Shown: positions 37,394 through 49,562 of the stretch, in pieces | Position numbering within the stretch: the first letter of the stretch is position 1 | How the letters are laid out: each line of letters opens with the position of its first letter | NCBI GenBank assembly: GCA_037447655.1 | Contig: JBBHKE010001149.1 | Coordinates: 177,505 to 241,504, forward strand | Length of the DNA: 64,000 nt | Direction of reading: 5' to 3' | Source: Zygnema cylindricum | Lineage: Eukaryota > Streptophyta > Zygnematophyceae > Zygnematales > Zygnemataceae | Program-made: the position numbers and the translations under genes | Notes under the pieces: generated by a model | The model's database searches: none | Seen by the model: only the letters and a program-made list of their open reading frames with translations | What the model was told of the DNA's origin: nothing

Positions 37394-38415
37394 TTCAACG
37401 GAGGCAGAAGGGTGTTGTGACAAGCGAGCCAATAGTTCTGCATATGGGAAACGTTGTTAAAGTGTTTACAATTCAAAGCATTTACAATGTAGCAATAAGG
37501 CCATTGTTGCACATTGTAACGATTGGGAGCCTTGCAGTCATCTTTCCCACATTTATTTTATATTATTGGTGAGAGTCAATATTTTTGTTTTAACAAAGCA
37601 GTATTTAATGTCAAAATTGTGTAAATGTATCTGAAGCTGCTCTTCTTTCTGGAAGCAAACCAATCTTTAAAAGCTGCCAAGGATGGCCAAGGGTTAGGAC
37701 AAGTTATCATTGTGAATAGTTATGAGCTCAATGACAAACAACTATTCACCTATTCTCCTGATTGGCTATAGTCCCCGGTTTATGGTTTGACATACAGAAA
37801 GCATAAAGAGGCTGGAAAAAGTTTTGCAATGTGGATACATTGATTGATGAATATGGAGCCTCATTGTTGTTAATGACGATGATGATGACATCAAGATGGT
37901 TGTGTAACAATTTGTCATATGTTCATTTGCACTTTTAAATGCTCATCACATCAGCATAAAACCTGTTCATCAAAACATGTCTAAGCCAGCTTCTGTTTTG
38001 GATAATAAGTTGGTAGGTTGGAACATAAGGTGGTGGATTCTGAGATGCCATATCCTTATGAGAGAAAATAAGAATGTTTCCTTGGCAGACAGACAGAAGA
38101 AACACAGTCTATTTGGAAACACTCTTTGCAAATTTCATCCATAACTGTAGTGTGCTTGAAATTTGTTCTTTAAGTTTATCTTTTAGGAATTTACAGATGT
38201 CATAAGCTTTTCTACTACCTCTAGGTGGGTTTAAGAATAGATAACATAACTAATACAATGACTTATACAACTAAGCTATACAGGCCAGATGGTAACCTTA
38301 TGGTTTACAGACAGTATGCTGTCAATTGACATTCTACTGATGTCCTAAGAATGTTACATCACCTACAAGAATAAATCAAAAACTTTTTGGCTTACACTTC
38401 ATAAAATAAATGCTT
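37394..38415. other. Convergent 3' flanks of kinase and PhzF genes
   Basis: This is an AT-rich stretch between two stop codons on opposite strands. It has a short GATGATGATGACATC run near 37875. I see nothing coding. Confidence 0.5.
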
Positions 38416-39190
38416 TTAGTCTTCTTCCAAAGCTGGCGCTAATAAAGTACCAGCCATCACTGTTACAGATTGACCTTTAATAAAGACTCGACCAATGGAG
38501 TGATCAACATGAAGTTCCAGATACCCTCCTCGTGGTGAAGCCTGTGGACAACAAAAAAACAAAATAATTACTAATAGATAGACAGAATATTATAAATACA
38601 AAAACAGACCAGCTGTCCTAGAGAAGTTGAAAAAACCTGTACAAACATTATACGGGATCCATCATGAAGAGAGTATCAAATGGTTTGGACCATGGTCAAA
38701 CTGTGTTCGGATTGGTCCACATAAGTCAGAATGTATTCAATAGACTTAGTGGTGTGTTTATGGAGAAAATGGCGACAAGCACAGTGGGAAGATGTTGTTC
38801 CCCAAACTGAAGTCAATAAAGACAAACTTGCTCAATTTGCTCTTGTTCGTAACTTTTTAATCATATCCATTTTCCTTAAAAATGATCGCACCTGATGTGC
38901 CTTAAATGTATCCTTCTCCAACTTGAGCGCCCAATAAGGTGTAAGTAGACAGTGAGCTGATCCAGTAACAGGATCCTCATCAATTCCGGCTTTTGGTCCA
39001 AAAAACCTCGAATTGAAATCGATATCTCCACTGCTTGTGTCTGAAGCTGTCACGATTACTCCAATGTCTTCTGAAGGCAACTCCTTAATTTTGGCAAAGT
39101 CAGGTTTAAGTCCAAAAACTGCATCGACTGAGGAAAGCTCGACCTGGCAAAACAAATCAAACATGGGAAGTATAGTTGGCAAAGGAGGGC

Positions 39191-39264
<74 letters not shown>

Positions 39265-40237
39265 CTTGCAAAACTTCCAGGCACCAGCAGTGTCCAATAT
39301 TTTGTCCTCACCATAGTCATATGTGCTGCGCTTCCCGCCCATACAACCTCGGAAACTCCAAGAGCTTCCGCCAACAGTTTGTAGTCTTCTTTTGGAAGCT
39401 CCAACGGCATCGCCAGAGGGAAATCCAATTCCACTTTTTGAATGTTATCTTCCACACATCGACGAGCAACTAGCTCTCCAGAAAGTGTATGGAATTTAAT
39501 AATGTTACCAGAAACAAGTCCGGCTGAAAAAATCGCATGAGCAGCCGCAAGAGTCGCATGTCCACACAGACGAACCTGCAAGTCCCTTAGTCTCTCTCAT
39601 TGGTTCATTTCAAGGCATACGTCATCAGCAGAAAGTGGGGTTTTGGCGATTAAAGGTGAACATCTCTCGAGACAATCTAGTTTACTAGCTCCATGCATCA
39701 TTGGTTCATAATTTTTAAGGCATAGATTATCAGGACAAAATGGATTAATTTGAATTTTTGCAGCTTAAAGCTAAACATCTCTTCCGAAACAAGCCAGTTT
39801 CAGGTTCAAAGATTGACAGCGTTTCACTGTTGCTTTCTAAAATGTGGTTAACAATGTCAAAGAAACACTACTCACTGGAATTGGTCTGGCACAATCTTAC
39901 ATAGAAACCCATTTTTTGTTTACCTGCACATAAGCTATTCTGGACCATAGCATTAACAGGTGTCAGAAAGTGTCATTCAAATTTTCCAAATATCAGCGCA
40001 TTTAGCAGTTTATACGGATTAACATCCAATTTAATATTAGCCCTGTACTTGACTGCAATAAACCGCATAACCACAAGGAGGAGCAAGAATCCTACTGGGA
40101 ATTGAAATAATGACACACCTCTACTGCCGGAGTGAACCAGCGTAAATCAAACTCATTACTCAGGTTTTCTACGGCCACATTCGTATTCTCGCCAGGTCCA
40201 GGAACAAGTGAAGCCAAAGAGTCCTTGAGAGGGAATT
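38416..40237 (-). CDS. PhzF-family isomerase, exons 3-6 (C-terminal part)
   Basis: PhzF-like fold proteins are epimerase/isomerase-type enzymes; the plant substrate is not known to me. Exons on the minus strand: exon 3 40237-40119 (copy A), exon 4 39575-39312, exon 5 39143-38892, exon 6 38541-38416 (TAA). Exon 3 gives FDLRWFTPAVE and exon 4 begins VRLCGHATLAAAH, the conserved PhzF junction. Exon 5 holds GIDEDPVTGSAHCLLTPYW, and exon 6 ends GTLLAPALEED. The first two exons, with VDAFTSKPFRGN and the catalytic Glu in NLSETAF, are not upstream here; they lie at 50560-51620. With them the frame is complete: 66+154+119+264+252+126 = 981 nt = 326 aa. A GA microsatellite lies in intron 4. Confidence 0.9.
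39192..39263. repeat. (GA)n microsatellite, about 72 bp
   Basis: An uninterrupted AG/GA run lies inside PhzF intron 4. On the transcribed strand it is a CT run ending 48 bases before the exon 5 acceptor, so it extends the pyrimidine tract side of the intron. Confidence 0.97.
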
Positions 40238-41969
40238 CTGTAGAAACAGAAGAAAAAAGATGCCCATGATAAAACCATTAGTGCTTGGCGGTTCATATGA
40301 GACACAACAGGTTTTGACATCCGCTCCACATTAAAGAAGAAATAAATCTTAGAGATTCACAATTTCAATAGAACTTTAACCAAAGAAATCAATTCTGTGA
40401 ATCTTGAAAAGTATCAAAAGTGAGGCAGCCACACAGATTTTGGTTCACCACTGAGATTTCTGTGTGAGTTGCATCCACAATTCAACCATTTTTTTGTGAC
40501 ACTGAACCTTGGAGTGATTTGCTTCAAATATACTCAGATTGTGGTGATTGTATGCATGGCCGGGGAACATGGTCTGACAAAATTTGCTGCTCCTAACCTT
40601 AAAATACACTGTCTGTTCTTTGTTATGGCTTTTTAAAAACAGGCTTTCAACCTGTCCTTCTTGTTTTTTCATTTGGCATTACAATCCATTGTATATTTTG
40701 CTCATGTCAAGAAATTCACTCTTTACCACACGAAGTGCATGTATCCTATGATTCAATCTGAATGCTTGCTTCGGGCCCAAAGGAATCTTTGACTCCCACC
40801 TTACATGTTCAGGAAAGTCAAACTGTTGCAGTTTTGTCCTCACATCCACAAACACATTCAGAAGCTTACTCTCGGAGGCAATTGTACTTCATTTGTTTCG
40901 CTGTTTAGGCATGTTTTCACTTTGACGCACCACTTTGATCCTGCTGCCTAGACCAATTTGAACCCTTAAGCCAATCCAGACCTCCAAAACTTTGTGGCTG
41001 GACAGTGTGGTTCTTTTCTTTAATGCAGAGTGTTGTCAATTTGTAAAGTGCGCTAAAGCACCAAGCATAATACTTATACAGGAGCTTTAGACCTTTTGTT
41101 TGGCTGATGACGACGTTTTTTTTTTTTTATGACAATTCCTCTTGCAGCACGAGAACCGTGCTCAAAGTCGAGGAGTCAATCAGCGGAATGCGGCTCTTGA
41201 GTACATCGAAAATAACCAAATTTCCGGCATTATTTATTTCATGGATGATGACAATGTGTACTCTCCCCAGGTACCTTTTCAGACTTTCTCGTTTCATTTT
41301 TGGTTTGTTTGCGTTAACTGTTATAATTGCAAAGCTGATAGGACCAGAGGACCTAGAGTTCAAGTTGTGATGGGAGACAAATCAAAGTGGCTCTGTTCAG
41401 GGCGCTTGCAACTTCAACAAATTGACGTTGTGGAAGAGTTTTAAAAGCTATGAGAAGGGGATCATTTTTACAATCCAGTAGGTATTGAATGTATACTTCG
41501 ATCTTAAGCGGCATAAGAAACCCTAAAAGTGCCACTGGTGAATTACTGAATGGTTTCTATGACAGCTCCATTCTTAGAGTTTTAATTGGCATGGCCAATT
41601 CCTTTTTCTACCTGGCTTGCCAGTTGTTTTTTTTTTTTTTGTTTTGTCTGAATTAAATCATGTTAATTTCCCAATAACTGTGACCTAGTATTTCCATTCT
41701 CAGCCTTTGGGGAACTTGCAAACTTCGCTGTTTTGCAGTTATTTCAAGAGATTCGTAAGATTAAGAAAGTGGGAATCTGGCCTGTTGGGTTTCTTTGGTC
41801 GTGGACTGAACAACAAATCTCCAACCGTAACCGAAGGCCCATGGTTGAGAGACCTCTGGTTCGAAAGGACATGGCTCGTCTTCATGTGATTGGATGGGAA
41901 ACATTTGAGTGGGCTGCTCATGCCAAACCAGGAGAGGGCCGAAAGTATCAAACCGACATGGCTGGCTTT
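39581..41969. repeat. Large direct repeat R, copy A
   Basis: It is collinear with 48001-50323 (offset 8420 at the left end). It starts 3 bases beyond the acceptor of PhzF exon 4 and ends inside a GT43 exon at GGCTTT. It carries PhzF exon 3 and GT43 exons a and b. The first about 1,440 bp are almost identical (I noticed one mismatch, near 40930); from about 41027 rightward mismatches and small indels are frequent. Confidence 0.95.
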
Positions 41970-44082
41970 GCGTTTAAGTAAGTGCCATCCAAGGTCAAAA
42001 TCACATTGATTTCAGAAATTATTGTGTCCACTAATATGAGGGCGGACCCATACTGGTATCTGTTTAAAACTGGTATGTTCCATACTAAAATTTCATCAAT
42101 CACAAGTTTTATGCATTTCTTTTTAGCACATCAAAGCAAATGCATTCTGGATATAGAGGGAGCGGAAGTCAAGGCTGTCCAGGAATATACCTGTGTCCAT
42201 TTGTAGGTGATGAAAAATTGTATTGTATTTTTATGATTCCCAGTTGTCAAAACAGCAGAGCAAATTGAATGATGAGTCCTGCTAATGAAGAAAAGCTTTG
42301 CATCTTTTGCAACATGTAATCTTGACAGTTCAACTCTAGGGTTTTTCCAATGCTGCAATTACATTTGTACATTATGGAACAAGCATTTCACTGTTTTTAT
42401 TTCGAAATAGGTGTAATTCAGGTAACGTTTTTGTACGGATGCCAAATAAAAAACAGGAGGGATTAGTGCAGTAATCTGTTCAGACGTTGAGGTCTTCTCA
42501 GCCATTCATTTCCTAAGCTTCTGATTGTTTATAATTATTTTTTATTTATGCTGGTTAATGCACAAACCCCGTGTTCGCATGGCCCTCTAGTAAAGCTGGA
42601 TATAGAGGGCTTTCCTAATAGATTGAGGGGTTCTGTACATGGGGTCATTTTTATAACTATGAATTCACTGAAAGTGCGAGACTGTAGAAGGAGGTTCATT
42701 TATGGATTCGGGCAATCGACTTGTATTCAGAGTTGATGCTGCAACTTTGATCTCTTGTCCTCCTCCTTGATAAGGAAGGTCATCTTGTTAAGTGACTTGT
42801 TTTACCAATAGGTACTACACATTGAATCGCTATTAGTTTAATAACACTGATTTAAGCCCGCTTTCTTTTGCCCTCTGAATGCAAAATAGTGTTAATAATA
42901 CTAATTGTCTTTTCTCAACTTGTGCTTCATAATCGTCGACGGCATTCGCACGGGAAATAGTAACTCAAACATTCCGCGTTCTGTTTTTTTTTTAACACCA
43001 ATAGCGATTGTCAGGGTAGATGACGCAAGGAGAGACATTTTCATTGAAAGAAGATGAGGACTTGCATTGTTGATTTTTTGTTTTTCCTTATAACTCCTAT
43101 GGCGTTGCCTATGCTCCGGGGGGGAAAAGGAGGAGCCAAACTGGAAAACGTCGCACTGAACTTCATGGCTTTTTTGGTTTTTTTTAAATGCAGCTCTGAG
43201 ATTCTTTGGGCACCAAAAAATAAGTACTCGGGACTTCCGAAGCATCCTGTTCGATTTCGGTCACGATCAGCGTAAGTTTTTATGTACCCTGTGTCCTTGT
43301 TTGCATATTTCTCATTCAGCATTTGGCTATACCTTCATTTGGTTTAACCTTCATTATATTGTAACCTTCAAGTGTCACTGAACTTTTTCATCATAGTTTA
43401 AATGTATGGAAACAGTTGAAAGCTGTATATGTGGTTACCCAGTTCTATACGTGTATTATACATTATAAAAAGTAGTAAACTGCGGGGGAACCACATAATG
43501 TTTCCAATTGTTTGCACATTTACACTTGGGTTCACATGAAGCTTATATTCGGATAATGTCATCAGTTTGAAAAACAAACTGTGTGCGCAAGGAAGACTCA
43601 CCTAACTTGTTCTCCCTTTATGTTGCATATGAGGCAGTTTCCCTTGTTGACACCTGTTCCAAACTATCACAGAAATGATAAGAGTAAGTTTCAAAAAAAA
43701 AAAAAAAAGAAAGAGAAGAACGCTGACAAACTTCAACTTTACAAAAAATTACAGGTGGATCGAAACTCAATTTCTGGAGCGCATTATTTCGTCTATGGCT
43801 GAATTGGAACCACTAGCAAATGGTTGTCAGGATGTTCTTGTATGGCATACTAAAATGGAGGCTCGAAAAATTGACCCATACCCATACAATTGGCAGCTTC
43901 CTCAACCTTCCGGTCTTATTCCCGACGAAAAATTCACAGCAACCCCGAGATACGTCGTTAGGCGAAGGGCATATAAGTTGGCGAACTATACTGGAAGAAT
44001 TCCTTTCGGTTATAGAGACACTTCTAAACCGTTAGTAAAGCTGAATGATTCAGAATTGGTAGACGGTTCAGCAAGTCTATAA
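41148..44082 (+). CDS. GT43 glycosyltransferase, 5'-truncated
   Basis: Family GT43 comprises IRX9/IRX14-type xylan synthesis proteins and animal glucuronyltransferases, Golgi type II enzymes. Exons: 41148-41270, 41739-41977, 43194-43271, 43755-44082 (TAA); 768 nt, 255 residues. It reads [20 protein letters not shown], then [10 protein letters not shown] with the metal-binding [16 protein letters not shown] and the acceptor-site segment [17 protein letters not shown] follow, then [17 protein letters not shown] and [11 protein letters not shown]. The N-terminal half (cytosolic tail, membrane anchor, VTPTY motif) is missing: 40238-41147 shows PhzF intron sequence instead, so the gene begins at an internal exon. 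It lies antisense within the scattered PhzF gene. Expression and function are doubtful without a 5' end; the reading frame that remains is undamaged. Confidence 0.88.
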
Positions 44083-46045
44083 TTAATAGAGCATCAAGGA
44101 AATTAGGTCAAGCGTCTGTAATGTGTATATTGGGAAGTTGGCATCTCTTGTCACATTTGCTGCAATTATCAAAGTGAATTGTTCTTTGTATTCTACATTG
44201 TATTGATTTTTTATTATCGACGAGGCGTTCCGCATAAGCTGATCTCGAATGATCAACAAGTAGTGACAGGGTGCCAACGAACTATCACTATTTTTGTTGT
44301 AGAACTGAAGGCCAGGGGACCTGGAAGAATGTGATGTACAATTTTTTAGCGAGTCCAATGATTAGCTATGAGGAATTTTTATGTGGCGGTAGTCTTAAAC
44401 CTTTTTGTGATGTGAGTGACGCTTCGAACCCGGGAGTTTGTGTGATTGAAATGGGCCGCCAAATTCATTAGTAACGATAAGGTGTCACCTCGTCTTGAAG
44501 CAAACTTAAGTGACAACTGGGTAATGCGGTGATGGAAGTAGCATGCTTCACCTCCCACGACCACTATTGTGTCTCAGTATCTTACAAGTTTATGTATCAC
44601 CATGCATTCACCCCCATGTTACAACTTAGTAACTGACCACCTTGTGCATAAATGTGTTGATCATGCACTCGTAGTGGACTGACTTTAGCGTCAATGAGAG
44701 GCAAAGCAAGTTGCACAAGAATGTTACAAGTAAATTGCGGACTCGGTAAAGGAAGTGTTTCAAAAGTGAATAGTGAGCACCAAAGCATAGCCTAAACTAA
44801 GAGCGAAGACGAGCACGTGGTAGCGGTGAAGGTATCGTCTCAAAAAGGGTCCAAAATACAACAGCATTTACCTCGTCGTTACATTCATTGTACTCACAAT
44901 TGTCTCATGATTGCATAAGGTTAAGAACAACAAAACGAAGTTTTGGGCTTCGGGTGGTACAACCGAAGGGCCATCGCATGGCGAATGTTGAAAATGGTCA
45001 AGAGCCGAGGGCCGCTATAGAATCGGCATGGGGAAAAATAAGGTTTCATCAACCAAATTTGATGTAACGTTGGAAACAATTGTTTAAACTCCCTTCATCA
45101 TAACATTTCCAAAATAGTCGATAGAACAAATGGGCTAGAAATTCTTGTCGGAGTTGCAAACACATAGTTTGAGCCACTATGCATTAGGAGCCTTCACAAA
45201 ATGTATTAACACTAAATGAAGAAAGCAAAGTCCTAAACCATAAAGTACATCGGAACAAAAAACAAAATGCAAAAAAGAAACAAGGTCTTCACCGGTATAG
45301 GACAAATGTCTTTGATGGGTTTTGGAGAAGCTACAAGTTTCGTTGATCGTGCCATTTATAAAACCACTTTCGTAATAGCGCCTTATATTAGTGATGTTTA
45401 AAATTATGGTTATTTCAAACAATTGTGTCTATTTTTTTTATTTTGCTTAGTTTATTCGAGAAAGATCTTTATCTTGGAACGAGGTCGGGAAATTTTTACA
45501 AATGGTACAAATTGCGCAAATCATCATGTAAGGAATGCCAAGAAATGTAACAACCTGTCAAATTTTCGGATGTTTTGAACGTAACGGCACCAAGAAAAAA
45601 AGTTACTCAATTATTCTAAAATAACTAATGGAGAATGTTGAATATAAGTATGATGAGGATTTTTTAAGAGGAACGATGGTAAACCATGTAAATAAAAAAT
45701 TTGAATGGCAAAGACGGAACTGGTTTAGGAAAGTAAACTAAACGAAACCAAGAAAGAAACTAACACAGGGCATACCAACCAAAGAAGTGAAAGGAACGAC
45801 AGTCACAAAAGAAATAACAAGAACAGTGTATCTAGACTACAACTTGAATCGCTATTAGCGTTAATAACGTAAATTCGGTGCCCCCAAATTTTGACCCTTG
45901 AACCTAAAATAGAATTAATAACTTTTTTTTTTTAAACGTTAATATAGGTACTGTCGAATTAGCGTTAATAACTCTAATTTGGACAGTTTTTCACCTAATA
46001 AGGAGCTACAAAAGCGGAGCACGTCGAGGAAGTGTTTGATAAGCA
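44083..46045. other. GT43 3' flank with repeat fragments
   Basis: No gene is seen. 45665-45800 holds another retroelement 3' tail (GATGGTAAACCATG and following AAGAAAGAAAC). 45845-45990 has TTAGCGTTAATAAC-type sequence like the mariner MITE interiors, but I could not find a matching inverted end. 42820-42900, inside the GT43 intron, has a similar fragment. Confidence 0.45.
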
Positions 46046-46048
46046 TTA

Positions 46049-46718
46049 GGGTGAAGTTCCATTAGGACATTCTGTAATTGTACGGCATACGGCCAACATT
46101 ACAGAATGCGACAATTTGAACGAAGTTAATTGTACGGCCAACATTACAGAATGCGACAATTTGAATGAAGTTCCATTGGGCAGAGTCTCTAATGCACGTG
46201 TTAGCAAAAGAGTGGTGCCACGTAACCAGGGATTGGATATTGCAAATCGTCAATAACTTTCACACCGACCAAAAATCTTCATTTGCGTACCATGCACGTG
46301 CGTACCAGGTCATCGTGCAACACAACTTTTGTACTCTATGCAGACGCCTTGTCAGATACCACCTCATTTTTTTAGGGTTCCTGTTTTTACGTGTGACGAA
46401 TGAGCGCTGCCAGAAATAGTGTGACAAATGGGCGCTTACAAAAATAGAGTGACAAAAGTGCGTTATGAGATTTCGTTTATATTTTTTGTTGTATTTTTGA
46501 ATGTGTATATCGTGTGCGTAATATTTTGATTTCCGTTGGTTGACATCTTGACACGTATGATCATTATCCGACGTGTCGTGGCTCAAATTTTTATGTGATT
46601 GGTGATGTAAGATTCTGTAATGTTGTTTTCCAGATAAGAACAAAATAAGAGGTACGTCGTAGTACGGAGAGGTCCGAATTTCTGTAAACCTCACTTTTCG
46701 TCTAATGGAACTTCACCC
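46049..46718. mobile_element. PIF/Harbinger-like nonautonomous element E1, 670 bp
   Basis: Terminal inverted repeats read GGGTGAAGTTCCATTAG (left, 46049) and CTAATGGAACTTCACCC (right, ending 46718). They are flanked by the 3-bp direct repeat TTA (46046-46048 and 46719-46721), the preferred target of PIF/Harbinger (Tourist) elements. An internal 50-60-bp tandem repeat lies at about 46075-46170 (CCAACATTACAGAATGCGAC twice). No transposase ORF is present. Confidence 0.85.
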
Positions 46719-46721
46719 TTA

Positions 46722-47331
46722 TTGATTTTTTTTTGGAGTATTTTACTATTTTTATCCGCGCCATATTGTGACGGCCAAAGGTGTGTCTTCGGAAACGAAA
46801 ACTGTACGGACAACGGAGACACGCCCAAAATCAATGTAAATGCAACTGTTTCGATGGCTTCAAATCTCAGATCGGACGGTCAGGATTGATTCCGTAAAAT
46901 GTCCTTAGGGAATGCATCCCCCGTCGATTAATGTCAAATCCGCCGACCTTGGGAGGATCAGTCAGATCTTGTTACTCGATTCTCATTGGTCCTGGCAAGA
47001 AATTAAAAATTTCCGTGCTTTTGCGCTGCTTCGAAACGCCAATGAAAAAAAAAGAAAAAACTAAAAAATTATATAAAGTACGCCCGAGCGGAGAATCTTG
47101 ACGCACGAAATCCAAAGTATCCTTGCCTCGTCAGCCTGACAGAAAAAAAATGTCACGTCACGTCACGTCACGACACGACACGCCACTCCCTGCTCCTTTG
47201 CCTCCTCGACTGCAGTAATATCCTCTCCTCTCCTCCCTCTCCTCCCCTCTCCACTCTCCCCTCCCATCCCCTCCCCTCTCCTCCCCCCCTCCCTCCCCTC
47301 CCCTCCTCTTCCCTCTCCCCTTCCCTCCTCC
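46722..47331. other. NnrU-type gene upstream region
   Basis: It is AT-rich to about 47140, then CACGTCACGTCACG repeats (47155-47178) and a C/T-rich leader (47215-47330) directly before the ATG. This resembles a pyrimidine-rich 5' UTR. No ORF is supported. Confidence 0.4.
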
Positions 47332-47522
47332 ATGACGAAGTCTTCCTCCGCCTTGCGCCACGTGGCAGCCGGCTGGGCCGCGTTCGCCGGCACGCACCTG
47401 GCCATGTCGCACCCGTCCGTACGAGAGGAGCTCGTACGGACGCTGGGCGAGGAGGCCTTCAAGGGCGTCTACTCGGGCGTCGCGCTGGGGACCCTGCTGC
47501 CCACCACGCTGGTATACGCGAG
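47332..47522 (+). CDS. NnrU-domain membrane protein, first exon only
   Basis: ATG at 47332 opens 63 codons ending at a GTAGGG donor. The residues SHPSVREELVRTLGEEAFKG and YSGVALGTLLPTTLVYA match the start of the NnrU domain. This family includes plant 15-cis-zeta-carotene isomerase (Z-ISO) and bacterial NnrU-like membrane proteins. The exon is far more GC-rich than anything around it, with C or G at most third positions. No second NnrU exon follows: after the C/T tract the direct repeat R copy B starts at 48001. Probably a gene cut off by the rearrangement. Which NnrU subfamily it belongs to I cannot say. Confidence 0.6.
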
Positions 47523-47530
47523 GTAGGGGG

Positions 47531-47900
47531 GGAGGGAGAGAGAGGGAAGGGAGAGAGAGAGAGGGGAGGGGAGGGAAGGGAGGGGAGGCATGGGAAGGAT
47601 GGGAAGAGAGGGAGAAGGGAAAGTTGTCTCCTGATTTGGCATGTTACTTAAATCTCCCTCTCTCTCTCCCTCTCTCTCTCCCTCTCCCTCTCCCTTGCCC
47701 TCTCCCTCTCCCTCTCCCTCTCCCCCTTCCCTCCCTCCCTCTCCCCCTTCCCTCTCCCTCTCCCTCCCCCTCCCTTCTCTCTCTCTCTCTCCCTCCCCCT
47801 CCCTTCTCTCTCTCTCTCTCTCTCTCCCTCTCTCTCTCTCTCCCTCTCTCTCTCCCTCTCTCTCTCTCTCTTTCCCTCTCTCTCTATCTCTCTTCGCTCA
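47531..47900. repeat. Low-complexity GGGA then CTCCCT/CT tract
   Basis: Purine-rich 47529-47620 is followed by a pyrimidine-rich CTCTCC array 47652-47896. Long Leu-Pro-Ser ORFs here are artefacts of the repeat. Confidence 0.95.
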
Positions 47901-48538
47901 GCTGACAGCTTTTCCACATCACCTAGCAAGATTGGAAGTCTCAGCTAATGTGCAGCCTGCAAGACGACAAAAACCTATAATTCAAATTCAACTGCCTGCC
48001 AGTCCCTTAGTCTCTCTCATTGGTTCATTTCAAGGCATACGTCATCAGCAGAAAGTGGGGTTTTGGCGATTAAAGGTGAACATCTCTCGAGACAATCTAG
48101 TTTACTAGCTCCATGCATCATTGGTTCATAATTTTTAAGGCATAGATTATCAGGACAAAATGGATTAATTTGAATTTTTGCAGCTTAAAGCTAAACATCT
48201 CTTCCGAAACAAGCCAGTTTCAGGTTCAAAGATTGACAGCGTTTCACTGTTGCTTTCTAAAATGTGGTTAACAATGTCAAAGAAACACTACTCACTGGAA
48301 TTGGTCTGGCACAATCTTACATAGAAACCCATTTTTTGTTTACCTGCACATAAGCTATTCTGGACCATAGCATTAACAGGTGTCAGAAAGTGTCATTCAA
48401 ATTTTCCAAATATCAGCGCATTTAGCAGTTTATACGGATTAACATCCAATTTAATATTAGCCCTGTACTTGACTGCAATAAACCGCATAACCACAAGGAG
48501 GAGCAAGAATCCTACTGGGAATTGAAATAATGACACAC

Positions 48539-48657
48539 CTCTACTGCCGGAGTGAACCAGCGTAAATCAAACTCATTACTCAGGTTTTCTACGGCCACAT
48601 TCGTATTCTCGCCAGGTCCAGGAACAAGTGAAGCCAAAGAGTCCTTGAGAGGGAATT
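48539..48657 (-). CDS. PhzF exon 3, second copy (B)
   Basis: Same 119-nt exon as 40119-40237: EFPLKDSLASLVPGPGENTN through LRWFTPAVE, with intact acceptor and GTGTGT donor. It is the nearer exon 3 to exons 1-2 (50560-51620), entry phase 1 and exit phase 0 as required. If both copies were spliced in series, exit phase 0 of one would not fit entry phase 1 of the other, so only one can be used in a coding mRNA. Confidence 0.85.
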
Positions 48658-49562
48658 CTGTAGAAACAGAAGAAAAAAGATGCCCATGATAAAACCATTA
48701 GTGCTTGGCGGTTCATATGAGACACAACAGGTTTTGACATCCGCTCCACATTAAAGAAGAAATAAATCTTAGAGATTCACAATTTCAATAGAACTTTAAC
48801 CAAAGAAATCAATTCTGTGAATCTTGAAAAGTATCAAAAGTGAGGCAGCCACACAGATTTTGGTTCACCACTGAGATTTCTGTGTGAGTTGCATCCACAA
48901 TTCAACCATTTTTTTGTGACACTGAACCTTGGAGTGATTTGCTTCAAATATACTCAGATTGTGGTGATTGTATGCATGGCCGGGGAACATGGTCTGACAA
49001 AATTTGCTGCTCCTAACCTTAAAATACACTGTCTGTTCTTTGTTATGGCTTTTTAAAAACAGGCTTTCAACCTGTCCTTCTTGTTTTTTCATTTGGCATT
49101 ACAATCCATTGTATATTTTGCTCATGTCAAGAAATTCACTCTTTACCACACGAAGTGCATGTATCCTATGATTCAATCTGAATGCTTGCTTCGGGCCCAA
49201 AGGAATCTTTGACTCCCACCTTACATGTTCAGGAAAGTCAAACTGTTGCAGTTTTGTCCTCACATCCACAAACACATTCAGAAGCTTACTCTCGGAGGCA
49301 ATTGTACTTCATTTGTTTCGCTGTTTAGGCATGTTTTCACTTTGACGCAGCACTTTGATCCTGCTGCCTAGACCAATTTGAACCCTTAAGCCAATCCAGA
49401 CCTCCAAAACTTTGTGGCTGGACAGTGTGGTTCTTTTCTTTAATGCAGAGAGTTGTCAATTTGTACAAGTGGGCTAAAGCATAAAGTATTATACAGGAGC
49501 TTTAGACCTTTTGTTTGGCTGATGACGACGCTTTTTTTTTTTTATGACAATTCCTCTTGCAG

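Noticed and set aside
39013-39384. ORFs with Arg-Glu or Leu-Ser runs
   Set aside because: Read-through of the (GA)n microsatellite in PhzF intron 4.
40445-40672. 75-aa minus ORF, repeated at 48865-49092
   Set aside because: Identical only because the whole intronic segment is duplicated; no PhzF or other motif and no phase-compatible splice sites found.
43675-43754. GT43 last exon starting at the ATG at 43675
   Set aside because: The Lys-rich start is translation of a poly-A intron stretch; the acceptor at 43754 fits phase and homology.
47624-48108. Long Leu-Pro-Ser and Arg-Glu ORFs on both strands
   Set aside because: They are translations of the CTCTCC low-complexity tract and run into repeat R; no gene.
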